The notes beneath the pieces were generated by a model. The model saw only the letters and a list, made by a program, of their open reading frames with translations, was not told the DNA's origin and ran no database searches. Of a stretch of DNA of 34,819 nt, positions 8,087-15,826 are shown piece by piece. This DNA is from an uncultured Holophagaceae bacterium (GTDB lineage: Bacteria > Acidobacteriota > Holophagae > Holophagales > Holophagaceae). Within the stretch, counting starts at the first letter, position 1. Each line of letters begins with the position of its first letter. The translations under genes and the position numbers were made by a program. The stretch spans positions 1 through 34,819 of the forward strand of contig CAIPUA010000088.1 in NCBI GenBank assembly GCA_903868115.1, read 5' to 3'.

Positions 8087-8448
8087 CGGTGCTCATCGGA
8101 CTGGATCTAGCGTTGATTCAACAGCCGCGCGCCGCGGAACTCGGCGACTACGACTGGTTCGATATCGAACGGGCGGGCACCCAGGTGGGCAAGACGCGCT
8201 GCCGCATCGAGCCGGATCGGTTCACCGTCTTCTCGATCATGGTCTACCCCGAGTACGAGGGACACGGCTACGCGCGGGCCGTCATCGACCATTTCAAGCG
8301 TGAATACCCGCTGATCATCGCCGACCGCGTCCGGTTCACGGCGCGCGCCTTCTGGATCAAGGTCGGCTTTGCCCCGGAAACCATCGACAGATATGTCTGG
8401 CGCAGGGAAGAAGGCACGGTGGCACTTCGGCTAGATCCCGCCCCGTAG
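8083..8448 (+). CDS. Small GNAT-like N-acetyltransferase
   Basis: 121 residues, beginning in an ATGA overlap with the stop of the HDAC-like gene. The acetyl-CoA pyrophosphate loop is visible as IMVYPEYEGHGYAR (residues 52-65, fitting V-x-P-x-Y-x-G-x-G-x-A), followed by a helix and the ARAFWIKVGF segment typical of GNAT motif B. It is short for a GNAT protein, with a minimal N-terminal region. With the preceding deacetylase-fold enzyme it makes a candidate writer/eraser pair. The last 18 bases overlap the 3' end of truB on the opposite strand. Fold assignment is good; the acceptor is unknown. Confidence 0.72.
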   Translation: MTVLIGLDLALIQQPRAAELGDYDWFDIERAGTQVGKTRCRIEPDRFTVFSIMVYPEYEGHGYARAVIDHFKREYPLIIADRVRFTARAFWIKVGFAPETIDRYVWRREEGTVALRLDPAP

Positions 8449-9336
8449 ATTAGCTGCGGTCCGGAGCCGCCCGTTCTGCTCGTGCAGCAGAGCCACCAAG
8501 TGCTCCCCATGGATTCCCCGAAGCGGGGCACCGGGATCGGGGAAGCCCTCGGGCAGCAACACCGTCGCAGCCTGGAACTCGCCCAGGGGAATGGCCCGAC
8601 CATGCGCCAGGTGATCGGCTTCTTCGTCCGAAAGGATCCGCGAGATGCACCAGGGAATCAGGGCCGCGCCCTGGAGAAGGAGTTTCTGGCCCGCCCCGGG
8701 ATCCAGCCAGGGACCGATGGCCGTGCGCTGGAGCCGCCCCAGGTGGGCGCCGCAGCCGAGCCTTTGCCCCAGGTCCCGGGCCAGGCTGCGCACATAGAAA
8801 CCGCCGCGACAGGTGATGCGGAGGGTGCTGGACCGCGGCAGATCGTGGGCGACCCACGAGGCCTCGTGCAGGTAGACCCGGCTGGGCGGCAGCACGACTT
8901 CCTCGCCTCGATGGGCCTTCTTGTAGGCGGCCTCGCCGCCGATCTTCTTGGCGCTGGTAGCTGGAGGAATCTGATCCCGCCAGCCGAGAAAGGCCGACAG
9001 CGCCGCATCCAGGACCTCTGGTGTGAGAACTGCCGGATCGCCTTCGCGCACCGGCTTCCCCAGGTGATCGCAGGTATCCGTTTCCACGCCCCAAACCACC
9101 TTGGCCTCGTAGGTCTTCGGCAGCGGGTGCATCAATTCCATCAGCCGCGTGGCCTGCCCGGAGAGCACCAGCAGCAGACCTTCCGCAAAGGGATCCAGGG
9201 TTCCACCGTGGCCCAGCGCCCACTTCCTCTGTCCGGCCTCATAGGCCGCATGTTTGAAGCGCCGCACCACATCGAAGCTGCTCTCGCCCACCAATTTATG
9301 GACGAGGAAAACGCCCGGCTCAACCGGCCCGTTCAT
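8431..9336 (-). CDS. truB: tRNA pseudouridine-55 synthase TruB
   Basis: About 301 residues. It makes pseudouridine at position 55 in the T-loop of tRNAs. Motifs: FLVHKLVGESSFDVVRRF at the N-terminus, GHGGTLDPFAEGLLLVL with catalytic D48, the motif II region KTYEAKVVWGVETDTCD, and RGGFYVRSLARDLG. The C-terminal ~60 residues fit a reduced PUA-like domain. The start at 9336 (MNGPVEPGVFLVHK) matches family N-termini and places catalytic Asp at 48; an in-frame ATG at 9354 inside the end of rbfA is an alternative. rbfA-truB is a common pairing in translation/ribosome-maturation operons. The 3' end overlaps the GNAT-like gene by 18 bases tail to tail. Confidence 0.95.
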   Translation of the reverse strand: MNGPVEPGVFLVHKLVGESSFDVVRRFKHAAYEAGQRKWALGHGGTLDPFAEGLLLVLSGQATRLMELMHPLPKTYEAKVVWGVETDTCDHLGKPVREGDPAVLTPEVLDAALSAFLGWRDQIPPATSAKKIGGEAAYKKAHRGEEVVLPPSRVYLHEASWVAHDLPRSSTLRITCRGGFYVRSLARDLGQRLGCGAHLGRLQRTAIGPWLDPGAGQKLLLQGAALIPWCISRILSDEEADHLAHGRAIPLGEFQAATVLLPEGFPDPGAPLRGIHGEHLVALLHEQNGRLRTAANLRGGI

Positions 9337-9343
9337 CCCCGAT

Positions 9344-9736
9344 TCAGTTCCCATTTTCCGATTCCGGCACGGCATCTGACTCTGGAGGTCGCGCCGCGCG
9401 TTCCTGCTCAAGCTCCGCGAACAGCGTTTCCATCTTGTTGCCCTGTTCCAGCGTGGTGTCGAGGAAGAAGCGCAACTCGGGCGCCTTCTTCAAGCGCAAA
9501 CGCTGGGCCAGTTGGGTGCGAAGAAAGCCCGTGCCCCGGGCCAGGGCCTTGGCGCTCTTCTCCTGCTGCGCCTCCTCGCCCAGCACGGTGTAGTAGACCT
9601 TGGCGATGCCGCGGTCCCCGGTCATGCGCACGGCGGTGAGCGTGAGGAACCCGAGATCGGGGTCGCGGAGCTCGCGCTGAATCAAGGTGGAGAGAAGGAA
9701 ATGGACCTGATCTTCGAGTTTTTCTGGGCGGAGCAT
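9344..9736 (-). CDS. rbfA: Ribosome-binding factor A
   Basis: 130 residues from the ATG at 9736 (MLRPEKLEDQVHFLL...), the typical start position for RbfA; longer frames upstream have no ribosome site and run into the divergent promoter. Family features are ELRDPDLGFLTLTAVRMTGD, AKVYYTVLG and the C-terminal AQRLRLKKAPELRFFLDTTLEQGNK split over about 80-105, carrying the KH-like fold with the RYxPEL-like element as KAPELRF. It acts in maturation of the 30S subunit around the 5' region of 16S rRNA. It precedes truB with the two genes abutting or overlapping, and is divergent from the methyltransferase gene at 9792 with only 55 bases between starts. Confidence 0.93.
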   Translation of the reverse strand: MLRPEKLEDQVHFLLSTLIQRELRDPDLGFLTLTAVRMTGDRGIAKVYYTVLGEEAQQEKSAKALARGTGFLRTQLAQRLRLKKAPELRFFLDTTLEQGNKMETLFAELEQERAARPPESDAVPESENGN

Positions 9737-9791
9737 GGCGGAATCCTTGAAGATTCCAGTGTAGCGGCAATGGCCCTGCCACACTTGCTTC

Positions 9792-10526
9792 ATGGACGAA
9801 TGGTTCAAGGATTGGTTCGACGCCGATTACGCCGCGCTCTACGGCCATCGCGACGATGAGGAAGCGGAACGCGCCGTGCGCACGGCCCTGGGTGCAGCGC
9901 CAGGGTTGGCTCAAGGCCCCGTCCTGGACCTGGCCTGCGGCATGGGCCGCCACCTGACGCCCCTGCGCCGCCGGAATCCCCTCGCCTTCGGGCTGGACCT
10001 TTCGGCGCATCTTCTGGGCGAAGCCGCTGCCGAACTCCGCCCCTGGCTGCTGCGGGGCGACATGCGGCACTTACCCCTGAAGCCCGCGTCGCTCTCGGGT
10101 ATCACCCTCTGGTTCACGCCCTTTGGCTATTTTTCGGATGCAACCAACCGCACGCTCCTGGTCCGACTCACCGAATTATTGCGCCCCAGCGGCATCCTGC
10201 TCCTGGATTTCCTGAACGCCTCGCACATGGCGCGAACCCTCGTCACCGAGGATGTCCTGGAACGAGGTGGGGTGCGCGCTCACAGCCGCCGAGCCATCGA
10301 GGGCGACCGCATCGTGAAGCGCATCACGCTCACCCGCCTGGCTTCCGGAACCTCGCGTGAGGTAGTCGAATCGGTCCGCCTGTACACGCCGGAAGAACTG
10401 CGCGGCATGGCCTCCGGGGCGGGACTGGAGTGCTGCGCAGAGCTCGGCACGTACGGAGGAACCTCATTCCGATTGAACGATTCCCCTCGCTGGATCGGTA
10501 TTTTTCGCAAAAATTTCAATCCCTGA
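9792..10526 (+). CDS. Class I SAM-dependent methyltransferase, substrate unknown
   Basis: 244 residues. The SAM-binding motif I is VLDLACGMGRH (residues 44-54), followed by FGLDLSAHLL (motif II acidic), RGDMRHLPL and SGITLWFTPFGYFSD. It belongs to the broad methyltransferase type 11/25 group; I do not recognise a specific orthologue. MDEWFKDWFDADYAALYGHRD is a characteristic N-terminus of a bacterial subfamily that is often annotated only by fold. It is transcribed away from rbfA and lies 50 bases before pgk on the same strand, so it may be co-transcribed with pgk-tpiA, although a promoter in that gap is possible. No signal peptide or membrane segment is seen. Confidence 0.82.
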   Translation: MDEWFKDWFDADYAALYGHRDDEEAERAVRTALGAAPGLAQGPVLDLACGMGRHLTPLRRRNPLAFGLDLSAHLLGEAAAELRPWLLRGDMRHLPLKPASLSGITLWFTPFGYFSDATNRTLLVRLTELLRPSGILLLDFLNASHMARTLVTEDVLERGGVRAHSRRAIEGDRIVKRITLTRLASGTSREVVESVRLYTPEELRGMASGAGLECCAELGTYGGTSFRLNDSPRWIGIFRKNFNP

Positions 10527-10576
10527 ATACGGGTGGACTTGGTGCGACAATGGGCCTCGTATTCACCGGAGGCCAT

Positions 10577-11773
10577 ATGGGATTCAGGACTCTCAAGGAG
10601 TTGGAGATCGGAGGACATCGCGTGTTCCTGCGCGCGGACCTCAATGTGCCCATCAAGGAAGGCGTGATCAAGGACGCCACCCGCATCCGCGAGACCCTAC
10701 CCACGCTCAAGCATCTGCTGGAAGGCGGTGCCTCGGTGGTGATGTGCAGCCACATGGGCCGTCCCGAGGGAATCGGCTTCGAGCAGGCCTACAGCATGGC
10801 TCCCGTGGCGAAGTGGCTGCAGGAAAACGGTATCGATACCAAGCTGGCCAGCGGGATCATCGGCGAGGCCGTGGAAGCCGAGGCCAAGGCTCTGAAACCA
10901 GGTCAGGTGTTGCTTCTCGAGAACCTCCGCTTCGATAAGGGCGAAACCAAGAATAAGCCCGAATTCTGTGAGGCACTGGCCCGTCTCGCCGATACCTATG
11001 TGAACGACGCCTTCGGCAGCGCCCATCGCGCCCACGCCTCTGTTTCAGGCATGGTCCCTCATTTCCCCAAGGACCGCACGGCTGCGGGTTTCTTGATGGA
11101 AAAAGAGTTAAAGGCGCTGGGCAAAGTGCTCCATCACGCCGAGAAGCCCCTGGTCGCCGTCATGGGCGGCGCCAAGGTCTCCGACAAGATCGACCTCATC
11201 AAGCGGTTCCTCGGCATGGCCGACGCCATCCTCATCGGCGGCGCCATGAGCTACACGCTGCTGAAGGCCCAGGGCATCACCATCGGGAAGAGCCTCTGCG
11301 AAGAGGACAAGCTGGAAATGGCCAAGGCACTGCTGCTGGAAGCCAAGGCCAAGGGCACCCGCCTCGTGCTGCCCCTGGACCATGTGGTGGCCTCCGAGAT
11401 CAAGCCCGAAGCCGAATGCGCCATCACCCAGGATCAGGCCATTCCCGACGACAAGATGGGCCTGGATATCGGACCCGAAGCCGTGGCCGCCTTCGCCCAG
11501 GAGATCCGCGCCGCCAAGACCATCGTCTGGAACGGCCCCATGGGCGTCTTCGAGATGGATTGCTTCGCGGCGGGGACACTCGCCATCGCCGACGAAATGG
11601 CCGACGCCGCGGACAAGGGCTGCTTCGTGGTGGTGGGCGGCGGCGATAGCGTGAGCGCCGCCAACAAAGCGGGCGTGACGGCCCGCATGAGCCATGTCTC
11701 CACGGGCGGCGGTGCCAGCCTGGAATTCCTAAGCGGCCTGGAACTGCCCGGCGTCGCGGCACTTTCGATTTGA
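10577..11773 (+). CDS. pgk: Phosphoglycerate kinase
   Basis: 398 residues, normal length. It interconverts 1,3-bisphosphoglycerate plus ADP with 3-phosphoglycerate plus ATP in glycolysis and gluconeogenesis. The start at 10577 follows a GGAGG ribosome site at 10568-10572 and gives the usual N-terminus ending VFLRADLNVPI. Also visible are SHMGRPEG, LLLENLRFDKGE, VNDAFGSAHRAHAS, AVMGGAKVSDKI, the KTIVWNGPMGVFE segment and the C-terminal VVVGGGDSVSAANKAG nucleotide region ending in a STGGGASLEFL motif. An upstream in-frame ATG overlapping the methyltransferase gene lacks support. tpiA follows after 13 bases, forming a glycolytic pair. Confidence 0.97.
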   Translation: MGFRTLKELEIGGHRVFLRADLNVPIKEGVIKDATRIRETLPTLKHLLEGGASVVMCSHMGRPEGIGFEQAYSMAPVAKWLQENGIDTKLASGIIGEAVEAEAKALKPGQVLLLENLRFDKGETKNKPEFCEALARLADTYVNDAFGSAHRAHASVSGMVPHFPKDRTAAGFLMEKELKALGKVLHHAEKPLVAVMGGAKVSDKIDLIKRFLGMADAILIGGAMSYTLLKAQGITIGKSLCEEDKLEMAKALLLEAKAKGTRLVLPLDHVVASEIKPEAECAITQDQAIPDDKMGLDIGPEAVAAFAQEIRAAKTIVWNGPMGVFEMDCFAAGTLAIADEMADAADKGCFVVVGGGDSVSAANKAGVTARMSHVSTGGGASLEFLSGLELPGVAALSI

Positions 11774-11786
11774 AGCAGAGGCTCCC

Positions 11787-12530
11787 ATGAAGATCGTCAT
11801 CGCCAACTGGAAGATGAACATGCTGGGCCGGGAGGCGGCGGCCTTCTGCGAGGCCTTCAAGGCCGACTATACACCCAAGGCTGGCTGTGAAGCGGGCATC
11901 GCGCCGCCCTTCACGCTGCTGCGCGAGGTGGCAGTTCATGCGGCGGGCAGCGGGGTTAAGGTCTTCGCTCAGAACGCCTACTTCGAGCCCAAAGGCGCCT
12001 TCACGGGCGAGATTTCCATGGGCCAATTGAAGGATGCAGGCTGTCATGGCGTGCTGTTGGGCCATAGCGAGCGGCGCCATGTCTTCGGCGAGAGCGACGA
12101 GAACCTGGTCAAGAAACTGAAGGCCGCCTGGGAATACGAACTCCTGCCGGTGCTCTGCATCGGCGAAACCCTGACCCAGCGCGACGCGGGCTTCACCCTG
12201 GATGTGCTGCATAAGCAGCTTGAGGTGCTGAATGCGACCGGACCCGGGCCCCTGGTCCTGGCCTATGAACCCGTCTGGGCCATCGGCACCGGTCGGGTGG
12301 CCGAACCCATGCAGATCGAGGAGGTCCACGCCTTCATCCATGACGAACTCTGGCGCCTCTGGAGTGACCGCGGCCTCGAGGTTCCCATCCAGTACGGGGG
12401 CAGCGTGACGCCCGATAATTTCGAGGGAATCCTAAAGGTCCCCTTCGTTGCGGGTGGCCTCGTAGGCGGCGCCAGCCTGGATCCCGCGAAGTTCCTGAAA
12501 CTTGTGGGACAGACCCAGGCCAGCCTCTGA
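11787..12530 (+). CDS. tpiA: Triose-phosphate isomerase
   Basis: 247 residues, standard length. It interconverts dihydroxyacetone phosphate and glyceraldehyde 3-phosphate. Active-site residues are all present: N7 and K9 in IANWKMN, H93 in LLGHSERR, and E161 in AYEPVWAIGTG. The phosphate-binding loops are YGGSVTPDN and the C-terminal GGLVGGASLDPAKF. The gene starts 13 bases after pgk and is presumably co-transcribed. A long hairpin of unusual polarity lies just downstream (12562-12600). Confidence 0.98.
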   Translation: MKIVIANWKMNMLGREAAAFCEAFKADYTPKAGCEAGIAPPFTLLREVAVHAAGSGVKVFAQNAYFEPKGAFTGEISMGQLKDAGCHGVLLGHSERRHVFGESDENLVKKLKAAWEYELLPVLCIGETLTQRDAGFTLDVLHKQLEVLNATGPGPLVLAYEPVWAIGTGRVAEPMQIEEVHAFIHDELWRLWSDRGLEVPIQYGGSVTPDNFEGILKVPFVAGGLVGGASLDPAKFLKLVGQTQASL

Positions 12531-12561
12531 ATTATTTTCGCAATCCCGGCTTGTCTGTTTC

Positions 12562-12600
12562 TTTTCAGCCCCGTTCGTCCGAAGACGAACGGGCTGAAAA
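12562..12600. other. Long hairpin between convergent tpiA and transporter genes
   Basis: Arms 12562-12579 and 12584-12600 form a 17-bp stem with a single bulged C and a 4-nt loop (CGAA on plus, an extra-stable C-UUCG-G loop on minus). The T-run is at the 5' side and the A-run at the 3' side on both strands, the reverse of a normal intrinsic terminator. For the transporter transcript on the minus strand, a weak GC hairpin followed by eight T residues (12601-12617 region) sits before it and may be that gene's real terminator. The hairpin could block read-through or protect 3' ends. Confidence 0.6.
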
Positions 12601-12622
12601 AAATGGAGCGCTTCGCGCCGGT

Positions 12623-14197
12623 TCAGCTATGTCCGCCCATCAATTTGTTGATGATGCGGCTCACGACGAACCAGAGCAGGAAGCTCATGCCCAGGGCTAT
12701 GCAAGCGGCAATGAGGAACACCTGGTAGAGGGGCACGGAATCCATGAAACCCGCCGCCTTCCCGGCGAGGTACGCACCGATGCCGAGGCTGAAGAACCAG
12801 GCACCCATCATCTGACTGGTGAGGTGCTTGGGGGCCAGCCGGGACACGTAGCTCAGGCCTACGGGACTGATGCAGAGCTCGCCGATGGTGTGTAGAAGAT
12901 AGACACCCATGAGCCAGCTCATATTCACCGTGGCGATGGGATCCGCAGGCGTGGGCCGCGCCATCTTCGCGGCGGGCACCAGGAGGAAGAAACCCAGGGC
13001 CGCGAAGAACAGGCCCAGGGCGAACTTCACGGGGCTGCTGGGGAACTTGCCCGCCCGCTTGGTCCAGATCCACACGAAGACCGGTCCCAGACCCACGATG
13101 AGGAAGGCGTTGACGGTCTGGAACCAACTGGCGGGGATTTCGAAGCCGAACATCACACGGTTGGTGTATTCCTTGGCAAATAGGGTCAGCGTCGAGCCCG
13201 CCTGCTGAAACACGAACCAGAAGGAGATGCTGAAGAGCAGCATCATGAACACCACCATCAGGCGATTCATCTCCTCCTTGGTGAGCGTGGGATGTTCTTC
13301 GGTAGCGCCTGATGCGGTGACGGCCTGGGCGCGAATCTTCACCATGCCCCGGTTCACCATCATCTGCACCACGGTCATGAGGGTGGCCGCAGCCCCGGCC
13401 CCGAAGAGCAGCTGGGTGGGCCAGTTCTTGCCCGAAACCACGATCCAGGCAAGCCCCACGAGGATGGCGAGCAGGGCGGCCACGAAGGGCAGGCTCACGG
13501 GCTTGGCTTCCACCGTGCCCTCGGGCTGGCTCACATCCTTGATGTGCTTCCGGCGCAGGATGAAGTTCAGGAGGCCCAGCAGCATGCCAAAGCCCGAGAC
13601 CCCGAAGGCCCAGGACCACCCTGCGGAGGAATTGAGGCCAAGGGTGTTCAGGAAGCGATGAAAACTCGCGCCCTCCGCCATGAATCCGCAAATGAGCGGG
13701 GCCACCGTGGCGCCGATGTTGATGCCCATGTACTCGATGGTGAAGGCACCATCCCGCCGAGAATCTTCCTTGCTGTAGAGGCGCCCCACAGAGGCGCTGA
13801 TGTTGGGCTTGAGCAGGCAGGTGCCGATGGCGATGAGCACCAGGCTGGCCACCAGACCGTTCATGCTCTTCACCTGAAGCAGCAACTGGCCCGTGGCGAT
13901 GAAGAGGCCACCCAGCACGATGGTGCGCTTGGCCCCCAGGAAGCGATCCGCGATCTGGCCGCCGTTGATGCTGAACAGGTAGATCGAGAGCAGGTAGCCG
14001 CCCAGGAGACCGCCGGCGCGCATCTTGTCGAGGCCCATGCCGCCCATGGCGATCGGAGCCGTGAGGTAGAGGATCAGCAGGGCGCGCATGCCGTAGTGGC
14101 TGAACCGCTCCCAGGTTTCCGTAAAGATCAGCACCCAGAGTCCGGCCGGATGCCGGAGAGGGGCCGCGTTCGCGTCCACGGTCTGCGCTTGATTCAT
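12623..14197 (-). CDS. Proton-dependent oligopeptide transporter (POT/PTR2 family)
   Basis: 524 residues from the ATG at 14197, which follows a GGGAG ribosome site; in-frame codons further upstream run through a palindrome and are unlikely. The POT signature FTETWERFSHYGMRALLILYL contains the proton-coupling ExxER motif at E27/E30/R31. FALGLFFAALGFFLL and many other hydrophobic segments give about 14 predicted membrane helices, including the two extra ones seen in bacterial members. ISPVGLSYVSRLAPK is the second family signature. It imports di- and tripeptides with protons across the inner membrane. The gene stands alone, converging on tpiA, with a 20-bp perfect palindrome just upstream of its ribosome site. 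It fits the peptidase-rich lifestyle suggested by S41 and metalloprotease genes in the window. Confidence 0.93.
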   Translation of the reverse strand: MNQAQTVDANAAPLRHPAGLWVLIFTETWERFSHYGMRALLILYLTAPIAMGGMGLDKMRAGGLLGGYLLSIYLFSINGGQIADRFLGAKRTIVLGGLFIATGQLLLQVKSMNGLVASLVLIAIGTCLLKPNISASVGRLYSKEDSRRDGAFTIEYMGINIGATVAPLICGFMAEGASFHRFLNTLGLNSSAGWSWAFGVSGFGMLLGLLNFILRRKHIKDVSQPEGTVEAKPVSLPFVAALLAILVGLAWIVVSGKNWPTQLLFGAGAAATLMTVVQMMVNRGMVKIRAQAVTASGATEEHPTLTKEEMNRLMVVFMMLLFSISFWFVFQQAGSTLTLFAKEYTNRVMFGFEIPASWFQTVNAFLIVGLGPVFVWIWTKRAGKFPSSPVKFALGLFFAALGFFLLVPAAKMARPTPADPIATVNMSWLMGVYLLHTIGELCISPVGLSYVSRLAPKHLTSQMMGAWFFSLGIGAYLAGKAAGFMDSVPLYQVFLIAACIALGMSFLLWFVVSRIINKLMGGHS

Positions 14198-14210
14198 GTG
14201 GTTCTCCCAA

Positions 14211-14230
14211 AGGATGGATGCATCCATCCT
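14211..14230. promoter_or_regulatory. 20-bp perfect palindrome before the peptide transporter
   Basis: AGGATGGATGCATCCATCCT is its own reverse complement with no spacer. It ends 13 bases before the transporter start codon (14197), directly upstream of the ribosome site. Position and symmetry fit an operator, or an mRNA hairpin that hides the ribosome site. No matching regulator is encoded nearby. Confidence 0.55.
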
Positions 14231-14545
14231 GGGGCAATTGGGCCTGGGAGACAATGCAAGCGCGCCTCGGCATAGGAGAAAGCGAGCCGTCGATTGCCGA
14301 TGCGATCGTTGTCGACGTATTCCAGCGCGGCTTACAGGAAAGTGGCAGGAGGCATGCAAGCAGGAGCCTTACCCTCCGCAGCGTCCCAAGTAGGGACCTT
14401 CCTCGAACTTCAGGAAACAAAAGCGCCCTGTTGGAAACCCGGATCGCAAGCGCATGAAATTATTTCATCGGAGAAGGTCCGTGGGTCAGGTCCCAAGAGT
14501 GGCCGGAGACAATCACCCGTTTCGTTTTCTCGTCAGGCCGCCCCT
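14231..14545. other. Non-coding spacer between the transporter and thrC
   Basis: I see no gene in these 315 bases on either strand. It contains an AT-rich inverted repeat at 14454-14468 (ATGAAAT-T-ATTTCAT) that stands out from the GC-rich background and might be an operator, and a GTCCC-aagta-GGGAC dyad near 14384-14398. It must hold the transporter promoter and the end of the thrBC transcript; no clear terminator hairpin with a T-run was found for thrC. Confidence 0.45.
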
Positions 14546-15826
14546 TCATCCCGGCCCTTCCAGAACGGCCTTGAGGGCGTCGAGGTCGGCGGGAAGGCGC
14601 CTGGAATGGAGAGGTTTCCTCAGGAGATCCGCCAGGGCCGGTGGCAGCTCCACGGTCCAGGAAAGCCGGGCTTCGAGTACCTCTCGGAACTTGGCGGGAT
14701 GGGCCGTAGCCAGGAAGACCCCCGGCTGGTCCGCTTGCCGGTGCCGCCGGAGCCGACCGTAGGCCACCCCGCCATGGGGGTCCGCAGTGTAGCCTAGCTG
14801 GTGCAGCTCGCGCAGGGCTGCGAGGGTGGCCTGATCGTCCAGGCAACCCCACTGCAAGGCGCTGCGCAAGGCCTCCAGGTCGTGACTGAAAAAGTGCAGG
14901 ATGCGCTCCCAGTTGCTGGGATCCCCCACATCCATGGCGTTGCTCAGGGTCGCCACGCTGGGGCGGGGAAGGTATTTCCCGGTATCGAGATGGTCGGGGA
15001 CCGTGCGGTTGTCGTTCGTGGCGGCGAGGAAATCAGCCCTCATGCCCAGTCGTTTCGCCAGAAGCCCTGCACAGAGGTTGCCGAAGTTGCCACTGGGGAC
15101 CGCGAACAGGGGCATTGCGTTCTCGCCAAAGGCCCGAAGCTGGGCGATAGCCTCGAAGTAGTACAGCACTTGGGCCACCAAGCGGGCGATGTTGATCGAA
15201 TTCGCGGAGGTGAGGCCCAGCCTGGAAGCCAGGGCGGCATCCTGGAAACAGCTCTTGGCTAGGCGCTGACAATCGTCGAAGCTGCCCTGGACGGCCAGAG
15301 CCTCCACGTTATCCCCCATGCAAGCGATCTGGCGCTCCTGGAGAGGCGAGACGCGCCCCTCGGGGTAGAGAATCACGACGCGGAAACCCGGTCGCTGCCA
15401 GAAGGCGGAGGCCACTGCCGCGCCCGTGTCGCCACTGGTGGCGGTGAGCACGGTGCGGGGGCCACCGCCGATCCGAGCCAGCACGGCGGCCAGGAAGCGG
15501 GCCCCGAAATCCTTGAAGGCCAGGGTGGGGCCGTGGAAGAGTTCCAACGCGAAGACACTTTCCCCTACACACACCAGGGGGACCGGAAAGTCGAAGACCT
15601 CCTGTGCCATGGCCTCCAGATCGGGCCTGGAGAATTCGTCCCCCAGCATCCGTTCGAGCAGTACGGCGTTGCGTGCCTGCCACGGAAGCGCAAGCAACTC
15701 CTCCATATCCGGCAGGGGATCCCAGACCTCTGGCATGAAGAGTCCCCCATCTCCGGGGGTGTTGTGGAGCACAGCTTCGGAAAAAGAAATCGAGATTCCA
15801 GAGGTTCGGGTGCTGAGCAACCTCAT
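14546..15826 (-). CDS. thrC: Threonine synthase
   Basis: 426 residues. It converts O-phospho-L-homoserine to threonine, the last pathway step, using pyridoxal phosphate. The N-terminus LLSTRTSGISISFSEAVL and GDGGLFMPE are typical of the longer bacterial/yeast-type class. The PLP lysine is K105 in LAFKDFGARFL, with TATSGDTGAAVASAF, LYPEGRVSPLQE, NSINIARLVAQ and PSGNFGNL as other signatures. The ATG at 15826 has a GAGGAG ribosome site and overlaps the thrB stop (ATGA), so translation is coupled. The transcript is under the attenuator upstream of thrB. Confidence 0.96.
   Translation of the reverse strand: MRLLSTRTSGISISFSEAVLHNTPGDGGLFMPEVWDPLPDMEELLALPWQARNAVLLERMLGDEFSRPDLEAMAQEVFDFPVPLVCVGESVFALELFHGPTLAFKDFGARFLAAVLARIGGGPRTVLTATSGDTGAAVASAFWQRPGFRVVILYPEGRVSPLQERQIACMGDNVEALAVQGSFDDCQRLAKSCFQDAALASRLGLTSANSINIARLVAQVLYYFEAIAQLRAFGENAMPLFAVPSGNFGNLCAGLLAKRLGMRADFLAATNDNRTVPDHLDTGKYLPRPSVATLSNAMDVGDPSNWERILHFFSHDLEALRSALQWGCLDDQATLAALRELHQLGYTADPHGGVAYGRLRRHRQADQPGVFLATAHPAKFREVLEARLSWTVELPPALADLLRKPLHSRRLPADLDALKAVLEGPG

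Noticed and set aside
12627-14420. 597-codon frame parallel to the peptide transporter
   Set aside because: Different frame of the same strand, low-complexity His/Arg/Pro composition, no hydrophobic segments.
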